A stretch of DNA of 64,000 nt from CAXBDP01 sp963974465 (GTDB lineage: Bacteria > Bacteroidota > Bacteroidia > Cytophagales > Cyclobacteriaceae). The notes under the pieces were generated by a model. The model did no database searches. It had not been told where the DNA came from and worked only from the letters and a program-made list of their open reading frames with translations. Position numbers and translations under genes: made by a program. Of this stretch, positions 17,472 through 26,119 are shown piece by piece (positions within the stretch are counted from its first letter, which is position 1; the number at the start of each line of letters is the position of its first letter). Where the stretch lies: the NCBI GenBank assembly GCA_049340005.1, contig JBMPIY010000002.1. One strand, given 5' to 3'.

Positions 17472-17603
17472 ATGAAAAGTTGCTGTAAAACCGGAGATGA
17501 AAAAGCTCCTTCAACAATAAAAAAATGGGTCAGCCGGATGGTCTGGGGAGTAGTCATTCTTCTGGTCACTGGTTTAGCCCTGATTCAAGTATTTAACCTT
17601 TAA
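17472..17603 (+). CDS. 43-aa single-span membrane peptide with N-terminal CC
   Basis: This frame begins 3 nt after the cusB stop and ends 12 nt before the next start, filling the gap. The peptide begins MKSCCKTGDEK and has one hydrophobic helix (VWGVVILLVTGLALIQVF), giving a small inner-membrane protein with a vicinal cysteine pair on the short end. Its exact fit between two genes of the operon and its sensible topology argue that it is real. A role as a small Cus subunit or metal relay is only a suggestion. Confidence 0.65.
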   Translation: MKSCCKTGDEKAPSTIKKWVSRMVWGVVILLVTGLALIQVFNL

Positions 17604-17615
17604 ACAAATAGAAAA

Positions 17616-18128
17616 ATGAAAAAAACAATGATCATGCTATGCCTGGCTTTAGTAAGCTGGGGAGCAACCGCACAACATGACCATGCAGCGCATGGAGCAC
17701 AAACGAGCAGTCAAAAGATGGAACCAATGTTCAAAGACAAGGCATTAGGTTCTTCCTACACACACTACATCACTTTGAAGAATGCTTTGGTGGCGTCTGA
17801 TTTTCAGAAAGCAAAATCTGCTTCTGAATCTTTGGTGAAAGCCATTCACAATGTAAAAGGCAGTGATAAAGTCCATACAGAGGCGGCCAAAGTTGCGCAG
17901 GCGGGTTCACTGGAAAACCAGCGAAAGGCTTTTACTGCCTTAAGCAATGAGATGACCATTTTGGTGAAGGGTGCTGATATCAGCATGGGTGAACTCTACC
18001 TGGAATACTGTCCGATGGCCAACGGCAACACCGGAGGCTATTGGCTATCCAACGAAAAGGAAATCAGCAATCCCTACTTCGGTGACAAAATGCTGAAGTG
18101 CGGAAGTGTAAAAGAAATAATCAAGTAA
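17616..18128 (+). CDS. DUF3347-domain periplasmic protein
   Basis: The 170-aa product has a signal peptide (ending GATAQ), a His-rich start (HDHAAHGA) and a full DUF3347 domain. The domain shows LKNALVASDF, then the conserved EYCPMANGNTGGYWLSNEKEI and GDKMLKCGSVKE blocks, with paired Cys and Met residues suited to Cu(I). It resembles the C-terminal domain of the CusB-type adaptor encoded just upstream, so it may act as a soluble copper carrier to the pump. This is inferred from context; the domain function is not established. Confidence 0.88.
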   Translation: MKKTMIMLCLALVSWGATAQHDHAAHGAQTSSQKMEPMFKDKALGSSYTHYITLKNALVASDFQKAKSASESLVKAIHNVKGSDKVHTEAAKVAQAGSLENQRKAFTALSNEMTILVKGADISMGELYLEYCPMANGNTGGYWLSNEKEISNPYFGDKMLKCGSVKEIIK

Positions 18129-18223
18129 ATAAAACAATTTAATAAATAGTTTAAGGCGTCACGCAAATTTTTGAAAAAAATAAAAGTTTGTGTTTTGTCC
18201 TTGGACACTAAACAATCAGAAAA

Positions 18224-18796
18224 ATGAAAACGACTCTATTAACAATCGGATTAGCATTGACAATTATCTCATGCAACAACTCAAAAACAGAAAAAAGAGC
18301 AGCTGAAACCACGAATGAAACGACAGCCAAAGCAGAGAATACGGCTGCCAGTGATCAAGAAGGTGAAAAAGCTATTACACCGATTATTGACGCTTATCTG
18401 GCAGTGAAAAACGGCCTTGTGAATGACAATCAAGAGGAAGCTGCCAAATCAGGAGGTACACTGGCTACAGCTCTGGCAAGTTTAGATATATCTCAATTTG
18501 ATGCTGATAAGCAAACTGAGCTGCAGGAGATTGTGGAAGTAGCTAAAAACCATGGTGAGCATATCTCGGAGAGCGAAATTGGACATCAAAGAGAGCATTT
18601 TGAGGCCTTAAGCAAGGATATAAAAGACCTGACTGCTATTATCGGTACAGATAGAACCCTATACCACCAGTATTGCCCAATGTACAACGATAACAAAGGC
18701 GGTATGTGGCTAAGTGCCAGTGAGGAAATTAAAAATCCACTATTCGGTGATAAGATGATGAAGTGTGGCAAAGTACAGGAAGTCATTAGCTTGTAA
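18224..18796 (+). CDS. DUF3347-domain lipoprotein
   Basis: This 190-aa lipoprotein (lipobox IISC at residues 14-17) has a linker rich in Glu, Thr and Ala followed by a DUF3347 domain with AVKNGLVNDN, QYCPMYNDNKGGMWLSASEEI and GDKMMKCGKVQE. It is the third DUF3347 copy in 3 kb. As a lipoprotein it would be membrane-tethered, unlike its soluble neighbour, suggesting division of labour in periplasmic copper binding. Confidence 0.87.
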   Translation: MKTTLLTIGLALTIISCNNSKTEKRAAETTNETTAKAENTAASDQEGEKAITPIIDAYLAVKNGLVNDNQEEAAKSGGTLATALASLDISQFDADKQTELQEIVEVAKNHGEHISESEIGHQREHFEALSKDIKDLTAIIGTDRTLYHQYCPMYNDNKGGMWLSASEEIKNPLFGDKMMKCGKVQEVISL

Positions 18797-18804
18797 GAGC
18801 GGTC

Positions 18805-19242
18805 ATGAAAAAGGCAGCTATAATTATTTTGATTTTGGGCATAGGAATACAATTTATTCCTGTGCCTAAAAATCAGAGCGATGAAGTATCTAAAACGGAC
18901 TTTTTACAAACGATTGAGGCACCTTTTAACATTCAGCAGATGATAAAAGCCTCTTGCTATGACTGCCATAGCAACAATACCAACTATCCGTGGTACGGCA
19001 GGGTTCGGCCGTTTGCCTGGTTATTGCAGCAGCACATTGATGATGGCAAGGACGAACTTAACTTCTCCACCTTTCAGGAATATTCCGGGCGCATGCAGCG
19101 TGAAAAAATTCGCTCAATGATTTCACAAATCAGTGATGGTGAAATGCCCTTAAAAGAATACCTCTGGATGCATCCGGAGGCAGAACTGACCAATGATGAA
19201 AAGGAACAATTAATTAAATATTTGGAAAAACTAAATCCTTAA
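18805..19242 (+). CDS. Heme-binding-domain (CxxCH) small membrane-anchored protein
   Basis: The 145-aa protein has an N-terminal membrane segment and one CYDCH heme c attachment motif near residue 52, followed by NNTNYPWYGRVRPFAWLLQQHI. This matches the haem-binding domain family (about 130-150 aa) of Bacteroidota periplasmic proteins. It could pass electrons to or from copper proteins such as the multicopper oxidase downstream, but no partner is proven. It lies 8 bp after the second DUF3347 gene. Confidence 0.85.
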   Translation: MKKAAIIILILGIGIQFIPVPKNQSDEVSKTDFLQTIEAPFNIQQMIKASCYDCHSNNTNYPWYGRVRPFAWLLQQHIDDGKDELNFSTFQEYSGRMQREKIRSMISQISDGEMPLKEYLWMHPEAELTNDEKEQLIKYLEKLNP

Positions 19243-19577
19243 TAACTAAAAGAAGCAACACCATGAAGAATTTTTTATATCTACTCACAGCGTTAATACT
19301 GGCTTCCTCTTGTAATTCGCCCACCTCGGATGAAAATCAGAAAACTGAGATGAAACAGGAAGAAGTTATTGATTTAGCTGCAGAAGTGCAGGCAGTTAAA
19401 AAAGTAATGAAGACTTACAAGGAAACCCTGGAAAGTTTGGATGTGACAGATTCCTACGCATTGTTCACCGAGGATTCGGAGGTACTGGAACAAGGAAAAA
19501 TAGAAGGAACCTACCGAGACTATATCGCCAATCACATTGGGCCCGAACTTGGTCATTTTGAATCATTCACTTTTAGT

Positions 19578-20911
19578 CAATGCTGTCCTAAATAATTTTC
19601 TTAGTACCTGTAAAACTAGGTTTTAGTATTTTTTAAATGGTTTTACGAATAATTTGGAAACAGTATCCCCTGTGGATCAATATTGGGTGGTTTATCATGC
19701 TCCTCAAAGGGTCTATCTAACCATTTTTGCAGGTCAATTTTCACAAATATATTTAAGCGGATAAAGGCCACAAGATTGGACAGATGCCATCCATATTTCG
19801 CTATCGCTTTCATTACTTTTAGGAGCATAATAGTGATCAAAGCTGTCCATATTTGGATCATTACTGCATTTTTGGACGTCCCTATGAAGGTTTTGATATG
19901 AAGTAACTGCTTAATATCTCGGAAGAATATCTCAATCTCCCATCTGCATTTATAAAGCTCACCAATGGTCTGTGCCGCCCACTTGAAGTTATTGGTAATG
20001 AGTTCTATCGTCTGTTGGTTTACCTCATCCCATACAACCACTCTTCTAAGTTTTTTAGCGTACTTAAGTTTAGATAGTGGATTCGTCAGTGTTATTTCTT
20101 CATCTTTTAGGATGTGTTGAGCTGTATTTTCTGGTAATTCTCGCTCCTTGATTGTGGTGTAAGCTAGATTGCCCTTGTGTCTAATCACGAAGCATACCTT
20201 TTTGCTGTCCCAAACATGGAGCATGGGAAAGTCATTGTAATACCTATCGGCTACGATAACGGATCCTTTCTCCAAAGGAATATCATATGCTCCTTTGTTA
20301 TCTGCTACACTTCCTTCAGTAATATTCACATAGACAGGAAGTTTACCATCATAATCTAACAGTGTATGCATCTTTACAGCCCCCTTTTTAGCACGGAAGG
20401 TTGCCCAATCAAAGACAGAAAGACATAGGCTGATGAGCGTAGCATCCAACAAGTAAACTGGAACTTTAATTTTGAGTTTAACCCGTTTAAGTGAAGCCTG
20501 CTGTCCTAAACTATTCAATAGAAAAAAATAAAGTTCTTTGAACAAGTCTGCGTCCCTGCGCTTGTTTTGATAGCTAATACTAGATTTGGAGGGAGCTTTT
20601 GCTATACCCAAATGATTAAGATTACCCGTAGCCGAACGTAAGCCGTTGGAGATGTCCCGTACAGACGTACTCTTGGCAAAATGGCAGAAAAGCATCGAAA
20701 CTAAATGCGTCCAGCTGTCAAATCCTTTGCTGCCTTTATCTGTCTGCTTCTCTTTGACGAATTTCTTGAAAATTGATCGGTCAATCTTTTTAATAATCTG
20801 CGAAAACAATGTAATATTACCCATGAGAGGTCTTCGGTTTTTGGTGCAAACCCAAAATTACTATTTTGGGCAAAAAACAAGGCCTCTCATTTCTTATTTA
20901 GGACGCTAATG
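19578..20911 (-). mobile_element. IS4-family insertion sequence, 1334 bp
   Basis: The element is flanked by the 9-bp target duplication ACTTTTAGT (19569-19577 and 20912-20920). Its ends are imperfect inverted repeats of about 18 bp sharing the core GTCCTAAATAA. It holds one transposase gene on the minus strand. The intact duplication and inverted repeats indicate a complete, probably active copy. Confidence 0.93.
19643..20824 (-). CDS. IS4-family transposase (DUF4372 + DDE)
   Basis: The 393-aa protein has an N-terminal DUF4372 domain (FSQIIKKIDRSIFKKFVKE) and a DDE catalytic domain. The first Asp is in YLLDATLISL, the second in VIVADRYYND, and the Glu is in the signature YKCRWEIEIFFRDIK, which exactly fits the IS4 Y-(2)-R-(3)-E-(6)-K pattern. 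It cuts and pastes its own IS. It is oriented against the copper operon, so insertion may also block downstream transcription. Confidence 0.95.
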   Translation of the reverse strand: MGNITLFSQIIKKIDRSIFKKFVKEKQTDKGSKGFDSWTHLVSMLFCHFAKSTSVRDISNGLRSATGNLNHLGIAKAPSKSSISYQNKRRDADLFKELYFFLLNSLGQQASLKRVKLKIKVPVYLLDATLISLCLSVFDWATFRAKKGAVKMHTLLDYDGKLPVYVNITEGSVADNKGAYDIPLEKGSVIVADRYYNDFPMLHVWDSKKVCFVIRHKGNLAYTTIKERELPENTAQHILKDEEITLTNPLSKLKYAKKLRRVVVWDEVNQQTIELITNNFKWAAQTIGELYKCRWEIEIFFRDIKQLLHIKTFIGTSKNAVMIQIWTALITIMLLKVMKAIAKYGWHLSNLVAFIRLNIFVKIDLQKWLDRPFEEHDKPPNIDPQGILFPNYS

Positions 20912-21130
20912 ACTTTTAGTGAATATGAAATATCGGTAGTGTTGGATATGCCCTATGCATTCACGACTGAATCCTATATCTACAACATTGTTTTGAAGGA
21001 AGATGGCCGCAAGGTCGAGCGTAAAGCAACGGCCACATCAATTTTGAAAAAGATGGATGATGAATGGAAAATTATCAAAACCCATAGCTCATCAAGAGCA
21101 GTGAAATAATTAGTGATAAAATCAAATATT

Positions 21131-23485
21131 ATGAAAAATGATAAAATCGTATTTCTTATATCCATTCTGTGGACAAGTGTATTTTCAGTGCAGGCTCAAA
21201 ACCTTACAGAAAAATCATCAGAAGGAAACGTGGACAACCTCCCGGTCAGGGAATACACGATCACACTGAAACAGGAAATGGTCAACAAGACCGGCAAAGA
21301 TGTTAAAGGAATGACTGTTAATGACAGCATTCCCGGACCTACCCTCCGGTTCACTGAAGGAGAGTATGCCGTCATCTACGTGAAAAACGAAATGGACGTG
21401 GAAACCTCAGTTCATTGGCATGGACTGCTTTTACCTAATTTTTATGATGGGGTACCCTACTTGACCACTCCGCCAATAGAGCCTGGTCATACCCAAAAAT
21501 ATGAATTCCCTTTAAATCAATCCGGTACCTATTGGTACCATTCGCATACCATGCTTCAGGAACAAAGTGGAGTTTACGGCTCTATTGTCATTGACCCAAG
21601 GGAAGAGAGCCTTGAGTATGATAAAGAGTTGGTGATGGTGCTTTCAGACTGGACCAATGAAAATCCAATGAGCGTTCTTCGTTTTCTAAAAAGAGGAACG
21701 GAGTGGTATAACTGGCGAAAAGGAACGGCCACGCCACTGAACCAGGTAATCGCTCGTGGAGCGCTGGGTGCGCAACTTAATTTTTGGAGGCAGAGAATGG
21801 AAAGTGCCGACATAGCAGATATTTATTACCCGGCTTTGTTGGTGAATGGCGAGCAAAAGCAAGAATACCCAGACTTCAAACCGGATGAAAAAGTAAGGTT
21901 ACGGATTATCAATGGCGCAGCTTCAACGCAGTTTTGGATGACCTTTGGTGGTGGAAATCCCACTATTGTTTCTGCCGATGGCCTGAATGTGGAGCCCGTT
22001 GCCCACAACAAGACCTTTATCGCTATAGCCGAAACGTATGATTTCATTGTGACTATTCCAGAAGAAGGCAAAATGGAATTTAAAATCACTGCCCAAGATG
22101 GATCCGGTACCGCATCCGCATTTCTGGGGCAAGGTGAAATGCTACCAGCACCTGCGGTGCCCCGGCCAGATAAAATTGCAATGATGAAGCAAATGTCCAA
22201 AATGGATATGCGTATGGGAGCCCCAGCCCTGAAATTCCGTCCAAAAAAAGTTGACCCTGAAAAAATGATGCGAAACTGGGGAATGCAGATGAAGGATGGA
22301 ATGAGCGGCATGAACATGGACAACACGAAAAGTGACATATCAATGCATCAGGGGATGGATATGAAAAAGGACGATCCTGAAGAAACTAAAATGAGCGGAA
22401 TGGGTGATGATAAAATGATGCAAACCTCACCACCATCAACCAATATGGAATCTGCAGAAATGGGCGGAATGAATATGTTTTCTGAATATAACTATGATTA
22501 CCTCAAGTCTACAGAAAATACAACCTACTCTGAGGATGTTCCCGTAAAAGAAATTCTCTTAAACCTGACAGGTAATATGAGCCGCTATATCTGGAGTATG
22601 AATGGCATACCATTGGCTGAAACCGACAAGATTAAAATCAATGAAGGAGAAGTAACAAGGATCACTTTCAACAACCTCACCATGATGCACCACCCAATGC
22701 ACTTACATGGTCATTTTTTCAGGGTAATCAATGAGAATGGAGATTATTCACCATTAAAGCATACCGTGAATGTGCCACCGATGCAAAAGGTAACGATTGA
22801 GTTTTATGGAAATGAATACGGTGACTGGTTCTTCCATTGTCACATTCTCTATCATATGATGGGTGGTATGGCACGTGTAGTAAGCTATGATACCCCGGAA
22901 GACCCAAGAATGAAACCATTTCCCATTTCCAAACTGATCCACGAAGCCAACCGCTTTTACAGTTGGGGAATGGCAGATGTTGCTTCACATAATACAACCG
23001 TAAATCTGACCACCTCAAACATCCGCAATCAATTCAATTTATCAATGGAATACGGATGGAATCAAAATCTGGAAGCTGAATTTTCTTATGAGTATTATCT
23101 GTACGATTATTTGAGGGTTTTCGGAGGTGTCAATGTTGAGAATACCACCAGAAATAGTTTAGATGAAATGAAGACAATTGCAGTGGCTGGCATCAGATGG
23201 TTTACACCTTATATGTTCAGTGTTGATCTGCGGGTAGATAATGAACTTCGGCCCAGGATCGGAATTGGTCGCTCGCTTATGGTATTTCCAAAATTGTCCG
23301 TTTTTGGCTATTACGAATATCAAATTGACGCAGGATGGGTAAACAGCCTGGAGGCTGGCCAAGATTACAAAGAAGAAATTGTATGGAGTGCCGGTGCACA
23401 ATACATGCTGTCTAAGAATTTTTCACTGATGACTAGCTACGACAATCGCTTTGGGGCAGGTGCAGGATTGTCAGTCATGTTTTAA
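21131..23485 (+). CDS. Copper-resistance multicopper oxidase fused to a CopB-like barrel
   Basis: The 784-aa exported enzyme would oxidise Cu(I) to Cu(II) in the periplasm. Copper ligands are HWH (95-97), WYHSHT, HPMHLHGH and HCHILYHMMGGM (569-580), covering type 1, 2 and 3 sites. Between the second and third cupredoxin domains (about 345-450) is a Met-rich stretch with GMSGMNMD and HQGMDMKK, typical of CopA/PcoA. The last 170 residues are unlike an oxidase: they read as amphipathic strands ending in AGAGLSVMF, similar to a PcoB/CopB outer-membrane barrel. The ATG at 21131 gives the signal peptide; a GTG at 21113 is less likely. Confidence 0.92.
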   Translation: MKNDKIVFLISILWTSVFSVQAQNLTEKSSEGNVDNLPVREYTITLKQEMVNKTGKDVKGMTVNDSIPGPTLRFTEGEYAVIYVKNEMDVETSVHWHGLLLPNFYDGVPYLTTPPIEPGHTQKYEFPLNQSGTYWYHSHTMLQEQSGVYGSIVIDPREESLEYDKELVMVLSDWTNENPMSVLRFLKRGTEWYNWRKGTATPLNQVIARGALGAQLNFWRQRMESADIADIYYPALLVNGEQKQEYPDFKPDEKVRLRIINGAASTQFWMTFGGGNPTIVSADGLNVEPVAHNKTFIAIAETYDFIVTIPEEGKMEFKITAQDGSGTASAFLGQGEMLPAPAVPRPDKIAMMKQMSKMDMRMGAPALKFRPKKVDPEKMMRNWGMQMKDGMSGMNMDNTKSDISMHQGMDMKKDDPEETKMSGMGDDKMMQTSPPSTNMESAEMGGMNMFSEYNYDYLKSTENTTYSEDVPVKEILLNLTGNMSRYIWSMNGIPLAETDKIKINEGEVTRITFNNLTMMHHPMHLHGHFFRVINENGDYSPLKHTVNVPPMQKVTIEFYGNEYGDWFFHCHILYHMMGGMARVVSYDTPEDPRMKPFPISKLIHEANRFYSWGMADVASHNTTVNLTTSNIRNQFNLSMEYGWNQNLEAEFSYEYYLYDYLRVFGGVNVENTTRNSLDEMKTIAVAGIRWFTPYMFSVDLRVDNELRPRIGIGRSLMVFPKLSVFGYYEYQIDAGWVNSLEAGQDYKEEIVWSAGAQYMLSKNFSLMTSYDNRFGAGAGLSVMF

Positions 23486-24802
23486 ATGGAAGTTATGGAA
23501 GAAGTTTATAAAAAGGGAAGTTTAAGTTTATTAGGATCAATTGCTTTAGGTACTGGTGTAATGATCGGTGCTGGAATCTTTGCATTATTGGGCCAGGTGG
23601 CTGAACTGTCAGGGACCTGGTTTCCTTACATTTTCGTTTTGGGAGCCATCATTTCAGCCTTCAGTGCTTACTCCTACATCAAAGTTTCTAATACTTATCC
23701 TTCGGCCGGGGGAATAGCCATGATTTTGAAAAAAGCTTATGGTAAATCAACCATTACAGGTTCTGCATCACTGTTGATGGCACTATCCATGGTAATCAAC
23801 GAAAGCCTGGTTGCCAGAACTTTTGGCTCTTATACTCTTCAATTATTCGAAGTTGAAAATAAGGAACTGTGGATTCCAATTTTGGGTGTTGCTCTTCTGA
23901 TCTGCGCATTGTTGATTAACATCTCTGGCAACAAGCTGATAGGAAAGTCATCACAGTTCATGTCATTTATCAAAATTATCGGAATTCTGGTTTTTGCCAT
24001 AGGAGCTCTCTGGGCAGTGGGCTTTTCTCTGGAAGGGTTGATACCAAAAGCCATCGAAAACACTGATTATTCAGCAACCAGTTATATTGGGGCCTTAGCA
24101 CTTTCCATTTTGGCCTACAAAGGATTCACTACGATTACTAATAGTGGTGGCGAAATTACAGAACCCAAAAAAAATGTTGGCCGGTCTATTATTATTTCTT
24201 TATTGATATGCACAGTGGTGTATTTTATGGTTGCTTTCGCTGTGAACTCAAGCCTTACAATCTCTGAAATTATTCAGGCCAAAGATTACTCACTTGCTGA
24301 AGCTGCCAAGCCTGCTTTCGGTAGTTACGGACTTTACTTCACTGTGGCGATTGCCATTATAGCTACTATTTCGGGAGTGATTGCCAGCATTTTTGCAGTC
24401 TCTCGTATGACGGCTATGCTTACAGATATGGAACTTATTCCACATAGCCATTTAGGTATGTCAGGCCGAATACAGAAGCACATGTTGGTGTATGTGGTGT
24501 TTATCGCTATTATCCTGACTATTTTCTTTGATCTGACCAGAATTGCTTCCATAGGAGCTATTTTTTATTTGGTGATGGACATCATTATTCATTGGGGTGT
24601 ATATAAGTATTTGAGGAAAGAGGTGAAAGCCAATGGAACAATTGTACTCACAGCGATGGTGTTGGATTTCATCGTATTGGCAGCGTTCTTATGGATCAAG
24701 GCATCGTCTGACCTGTTGGTTCTTTTTGTTTCTGCATCTGTGATACTACTGGTTTTCGCAGGTGAAAAATGGTTCTTAAGTCGGACAGATAAATCCACCT
24801 AA
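23486..24802 (+). CDS. APC-superfamily amino-acid permease
   Basis: The 438-aa protein has about twelve membrane segments and the first-helix motif GTGVMIGAGIFALLGQ typical of APC transporters. Its ATG immediately follows the multicopper oxidase stop codon, so they are translated together. Amino-acid transporters are not a standard part of copper systems. It might import or export histidine, cysteine or another copper-chelating compound, but substrate residues are not diagnostic. Length is normal for the family. Confidence 0.88.
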   Translation: MEVMEEVYKKGSLSLLGSIALGTGVMIGAGIFALLGQVAELSGTWFPYIFVLGAIISAFSAYSYIKVSNTYPSAGGIAMILKKAYGKSTITGSASLLMALSMVINESLVARTFGSYTLQLFEVENKELWIPILGVALLICALLINISGNKLIGKSSQFMSFIKIIGILVFAIGALWAVGFSLEGLIPKAIENTDYSATSYIGALALSILAYKGFTTITNSGGEITEPKKNVGRSIIISLLICTVVYFMVAFAVNSSLTISEIIQAKDYSLAEAAKPAFGSYGLYFTVAIAIIATISGVIASIFAVSRMTAMLTDMELIPHSHLGMSGRIQKHMLVYVVFIAIILTIFFDLTRIASIGAIFYLVMDIIIHWGVYKYLRKEVKANGTIVLTAMVLDFIVLAAFLWIKASSDLLVLFVSASVILLVFAGEKWFLSRTDKST

Positions 24803-24806
24803 AAAA

Positions 24807-25520
24807 ATGAAACGAAACAGAAACTACTACATCCGAAAGACACACCGGTATCTGGGGCTTATTATTGGCATTCAGTTTATTGGTTGGACTATCAGCGGCC
24901 TCTATTTCAGTTGGACGGATATTGATGAAATCCATGGAGACCAGTTCCACCATGAGCATGTCATACCGCATTCATCCAGGAACTTGGTCAGTCCGCCACA
25001 TTTGGATTCAACACTTAGTATTTCATCCCTTGAGCTTCGCTACTTCAATCACCAACCGCATTATTGGGTCAACGATAGCCTGCTTTTTAATGCAGAAACC
25101 GGGCAAATAAAGAAAGGTATAACCGAAAAAGAGGCGACTGAAATCGCAAAGAACCATCTCGTAGAAAACATGGAAATCCTGAAAACAGAACTGATTAATG
25201 AAACCGGCAACCATCATGAGTACCGTGGCAGGCCGCTACCAGCCTGGGCTGTCCACTTTGATCATCCCGACAAACTGGTAGCATACATAGATGCCTCCAA
25301 TGGCCGCTTTGAGCGGGTAAGGCACAGCAGTTGGCGCTGGTTCGACTTTCTTTGGATGTTTCACACCATGGATTATGCCGGGCGGGACAATTTCAACAAT
25401 TGGCTGCTCAGGGCATTTTCAGTCTTTGGCCTTTTTACGGTGCTCTCAGGCTTTACACTTTACTCAGTATCCTCCAAAACTTTTATAGAAACCGCTTCAA
25501 AACTTAAAAAGAAAAAATGA
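24807..25520 (+). CDS. PepSY-associated membrane protein
   Basis: The 237-aa protein has a first membrane helix (YLGLIIGIQFIGWTISGLYFSW), a periplasmic region with a PepSY-like stretch (EKEATEIAKNHL and AYIDASNGRFERVRHSSWRWFDFLWMFHTMDYAGRD) and a C-terminal membrane helix. This HRYLGLIIG...WFDFLWMFHTMDY pattern is that of PepSY-TM proteins, often linked to metal or iron reduction. It overlaps the next gene by ATGA. Function in copper handling is inferred from the operon only. Confidence 0.8.
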   Translation: MKRNRNYYIRKTHRYLGLIIGIQFIGWTISGLYFSWTDIDEIHGDQFHHEHVIPHSSRNLVSPPHLDSTLSISSLELRYFNHQPHYWVNDSLLFNAETGQIKKGITEKEATEIAKNHLVENMEILKTELINETGNHHEYRGRPLPAWAVHFDHPDKLVAYIDASNGRFERVRHSSWRWFDFLWMFHTMDYAGRDNFNNWLLRAFSVFGLFTVLSGFTLYSVSSKTFIETASKLKKKK

Positions 25521-26101
25521 TGAACAAACTGATTTACACACTTGCACTGGGATTGCTGATCGCATCCTGCCAAAACAAAAAAAGCGAACACGGTGAGCAT
25601 GAGCACCATCAGCCGGAAAAAGCACCTACTGAACAATCGGACAACTCGAAAAAGAGCATTCCTCAGGAAGCGCATGGCAATGTGGGTAATGCCCATGTTT
25701 CTATTAACTACCATTCACCAGCCGTTAGAGGTAGGGTCATTTGGGGAGGCTTAGTACCCTATGATGAGGTTTGGGTAACCGGGGCACACAGTGCCACCAC
25801 GATAGAATTTTCCAAAGTAATCCAAATCGAAGAAACTACGATCCCAAAAGGAAAATATGCGTTCTTTACCATTCCCGGACAGGAACGCTGGACATTGATC
25901 CTGAATAAAAACTGGGAGCAGCACCTGGCCGATGATTACGATCAGGCCGATGATGTCATCAGGATTGAGGTAACACCGGAAACGGGAATGCCACTTACCG
26001 AACGGCTAACTTATACCATAGAAGACAAAGGAGAAGGCTCAGGTGCCATCCACATGTCATGGGAAAAGCTCAGTATTTCCCTTCCCTTTAAAACAGATTA
26101 A
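25517..26101 (+). CDS. DUF2911 lipoprotein with His-rich linker
   Basis: The 194-aa lipoprotein (lipobox LIASC) has a His-rich linker (HGEHEHHQPEK) and a DUF2911 domain (VSINYHSPAVRGRVIWGGLVPYDEVWVTGAHSATTI and GKYAFFTIPG). DUF2911 is a beta-rich domain of unknown role common in Bacteroidota. The histidine linker suggests a metal-binding extension specific to this copper locus. It is co-translated with the upstream PepSY gene and lies 18 bp before the copB-type ATPase. Confidence 0.85.
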   Translation: MMNKLIYTLALGLLIASCQNKKSEHGEHEHHQPEKAPTEQSDNSKKSIPQEAHGNVGNAHVSINYHSPAVRGRVIWGGLVPYDEVWVTGAHSATTIEFSKVIQIEETTIPKGKYAFFTIPGQERWTLILNKNWEQHLADDYDQADDVIRIEVTPETGMPLTERLTYTIEDKGEGSGAIHMSWEKLSISLPFKTD

Positions 26102-26119
26102 CCACTAAAAATTTTACTC

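Larger units (their letters stand above)
19263..21109 (+). pseudogene. NTF2/SnoaL-like (DUF4440-type) lipoprotein gene split by an IS element
   Basis: The 5' part (19263-19577) encodes a lipoprotein signal (LASSCNS), an acidic linker and the start of an NTF2-like fold (VMKTYKETLESLDVTDSYALFTEDSEVLEQGKIEG). It runs into the IS at ESFTFS. The 3' part (20921-21106) continues in the same frame as EYEISVVLDMPYAF through KKMDDEWKIIKTHSSSR, the usual end of the fold. Removing the IS and one 9-bp duplication restores an intact 168-aa gene, so the loss is recent. The small frame at 20909-21109 is only the stranded 3' end. Confidence 0.9.

Noticed and set aside
20909..21109. Separate 66-aa gene after the IS
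   Set aside because: Its frame continues exactly from the 5' part before the IS once one 9-bp duplication is removed, so it is the 3' end of a split gene.
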